A stretch of DNA of 33,014 nt from assembly GCA_947631975.1 (NCBI GenBank), contig CANRNM010000008.1:1-33014 (forward strand), in the 5' to 3' direction. This document shows positions 31,570-33,014 of this stretch, in pieces. The DNA comes from an uncultured Clostridia bacterium. Lineage in GTDB: Bacteria > Bacillota > Clostridia > Lachnospirales > CAG-274. Both the position numbers and the translations under genes were made by a program. Below the pieces are notes generated by a model that saw only the letters and a list, made by a program, of their open reading frames with translations, was not told the origin of the DNA and did no database searches. Position 1 is the first letter of the stretch; each line of letters starts with the position of its first letter.

Positions 31570-32907
31570 TTATATTATTGTATTAGCCCATTTCAATTTA
31601 AGAACTCTTGCTTCGCTGAAAATAAGCTTTACTGCCTCCTCCATGTATACCATTGTAAATGTTATGTAAATGGGAAGTCCCAAAAGGGCGGAGCCCAAAA
31701 ACGCCATGGGTATGCCTATGAGCCAGACGCTCGACATATCCATTACAAGCCCTGCGAGCGTATCTCCTCCGCTTCGCAGTATGCCCACGATATTTATAAA
31801 GTTTATATTCTTTATCGTTATTCCCGCCGCAACCACATAGAGCATATAGAGAGCATAGCGCCTGCCCTGCTCGTCGATATCGAAAAAGCTCACTATGAGC
31901 TTGGCAAAGAGTATGAGCACAACGCCCGAAAATATGGACGTGAGCACAACGAGCTTCTTTCCCTTCTTGGAATAGTCTATTGCCTTTTCTCTGTCGCCTG
32001 CGCCCAAGCTGTTGCTCAAAATTATGCCTACCGCAGTGCCGAAGCCCATGCCCGCCACTATGAAGAGGTTCTGAACGGAGCTTGACACCTGTATCGCCGC
32101 CTGCGCTATCGTACCGCTGTATTTATAAGCCACATTGTATATGGTGGTGCCGAGAGCCCATATAAATTCGTTTAAAAAAACGGGCATTGCGATCACAAAA
32201 TAATGCTTTATAAAGGCAAGGTCGGCGCTCATATAATCCCTTGGGCGTCCGAGAACGGGCAGCCGTCTTATAAATATAAGGCTTAGCTGAAGCGCAAATT
32301 CTATGCTTCTGGCGCACACCGTGCCGTATGCCGCGCCCTTTACACCAAGATGCATCACAAAAATAAATATATAGTTAAGCACCACATTTGATATGAGCGA
32401 AACGAGTGTGGTGAACATGGGCTGCGCCGCTCGCCCTATCGCCTTAAGCGCAATGTTGAACACATTTACAAAAGCCGTGAAGAAATAGCTTATTGAAACC
32501 ACCACAAGGTAGCTTTCGCCAAGAGCTATGACATCCGCGTCCTTTGAGTATATGCCGAGAAGACTGCCGGGTATATATCTTGCCAACACAAAAAACAAAA
32601 GGGCAAAAAATTCGGCTGATATTACGGCTAAGCCCAGCACGCGCCTTACGCCCTTTACGTCCCTATTTCCCCAATACTGCGCCATAAATACGGATGCACC
32701 GCTGGATATGCCGAAACAGCAGAGATTGAAAAGAAAGAATATCTGATTGCTCAAGCCGACCGCCGTAACGCTCTGTGCGCCGAGCTTACCCGTCATGAAG
32801 GTATCCATAATATTTATGAGTGAATTTATAAGCTCATTCAGCATTATGGGGAGAGCAAGTATCGTTATATTATGCAGAAAAACCTTATCCTTGAATAAAT
32901 TTTTCAT
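31570..32907 (-). CDS. MATE-family antiporter (second copy)
   Basis: A 445-aa twelve-helix MatE transporter. The N-terminus reads MKNLFKDKVFLHNITILALP, followed by DTFMTGKLGAQSVTAVGLSNQ, a typical MATE signature; the second half contains VIAMPVFLNEFIWALGTTIY. Its sequence differs clearly from the copy at 13720-15075, so they are not recent duplicates. The start at 32907 has AAGGAG 11-12 nt upstream and lies downstream of the promoter at 32948-32976. A longer reading to 32976 would begin at the -35 element and is rejected. Substrate unknown. Co-transcribed with the S41 peptidase. Confidence 0.92.
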   Translation of the reverse strand: MKNLFKDKVFLHNITILALPIMLNELINSLINIMDTFMTGKLGAQSVTAVGLSNQIFFLFNLCCFGISSGASVFMAQYWGNRDVKGVRRVLGLAVISAEFFALLFFVLARYIPGSLLGIYSKDADVIALGESYLVVVSISYFFTAFVNVFNIALKAIGRAAQPMFTTLVSLISNVVLNYIFIFVMHLGVKGAAYGTVCARSIEFALQLSLIFIRRLPVLGRPRDYMSADLAFIKHYFVIAMPVFLNEFIWALGTTIYNVAYKYSGTIAQAAIQVSSSVQNLFIVAGMGFGTAVGIILSNSLGAGDREKAIDYSKKGKKLVVLTSIFSGVVLILFAKLIVSFFDIDEQGRRYALYMLYVVAAGITIKNINFINIVGILRSGGDTLAGLVMDMSSVWLIGIPMAFLGSALLGLPIYITFTMVYMEEAVKLIFSEARVLKLKWANTII

Positions 32908-32947
32908 AGCTTGAATTTTCTCCTTGCATTTTGAGTCGCTATAAGCT

Positions 32948-32976
32948 ATGATAACACTATAAGGATAAATTTGCAA
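32948..32976 (-). promoter_or_regulatory. Promoter of the second MATE / S41 peptidase operon
   Basis: TTGCAA (32976-32971), 17-bp spacer, TATCAT (32953-32948) on the minus strand; start predicted near 32941, 34 nt before the MATE ATG. Confidence 0.75.
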
Positions 32977-33003
32977 ATGAATTTTTAATGAAGGGAGAAT
33001 AAA

Positions 33004-33014
33004 ATGCTAGGAAA
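33004..33014 (+). CDS. Possible start of a plus-strand gene cut by the right edge
   Basis: AAGGGAG at 32991-32997 is followed after about 6 nt by ATG CTA GGA at 33004. Only three codons are visible, so nothing can be said about the product. It would be divergent from the MATE operon. Confidence 0.4.

Overview
The window reads as a chromosomal core segment of a low-to-mid GC, spore-forming Clostridia-type Bacillota. The evidence is strong AGGAGG-type ribosome binding sites, sigma-A promoters with near-constant 17-bp spacers, an L-box lysine riboswitch, the rimP-nusA-rnpM-ylxQ-infB-rbfA-nrnA-truB-ribF order, and a divergent alpha/beta-type small acid-soluble spore protein gene. No tRNA, rRNA, CRISPR array, insertion sequence or prophage gene was seen. 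Almost all genes lie on the minus strand.

Layout. 1-1064: 5' part of a class I/II aminotransferase gene, then a 636-bp AT-rich gap with a complete promoter-to-terminator unit but no convincing ORF (candidate small RNA). 1065-3773: pnp and rpsO, with an 80-nt hairpin in the pnp leader and a structured rpsO leader. 3774-13430: one long translation and RNA-metabolism operon read leftward from a promoter at 13402-13430: rimP, nusA, rnpM (ylxR), ylxQ, infB, rbfA, nrnA, truB, ribF and, unusually, a membrane acyltransferase. infB carries a long Arg/Glu/Pro repeat and nusA a roughly 100-residue Asp/Tyr tail. 13513-16840: a small Cys-rich ORF, a MATE transporter, a purine nucleoside phosphorylase, and a divergent class-I amidotransferase-like hydrolase whose leader contains a terminator-like hairpin. 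16842-20970: transketolase, then HD-domain protein, a divergent acetylglutamate-kinase homologue and a flavodoxin-fold reductase. 21185-21826: a CBS-CBS-ACT protein on the plus strand. 21918-24977: asd-dapA-dapB (aspartate to lysine/diaminopimelate pathway) under a complete lysine riboswitch with aptamer, antiterminator and terminator. 25044-28544: the spore-protein gene, convergent with an EcsC-family gene, an AI-2E-family permease gene and pepD. 28619-30326: an ACT-domain protein with its UPF0210 partner. 30352-32976: a second MATE transporter with an S41 processing protease. A plus-strand gene may begin at the right edge.

Most of the content is conventional core genome. The items that most deserve a second look are the acetylglutamate-kinase homologue with nearly every glycine-rich loop altered, the possible unannotated RNA at about 510-955, the terminator-like leader hairpins of rimP-nusA and of the C26 hydrolase (similar 3' flanks), the pnp leader hairpin, and the large low-complexity insertions of opposite character in IF-2 and NusA. 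I found no convincing wholly new multi-gene system.
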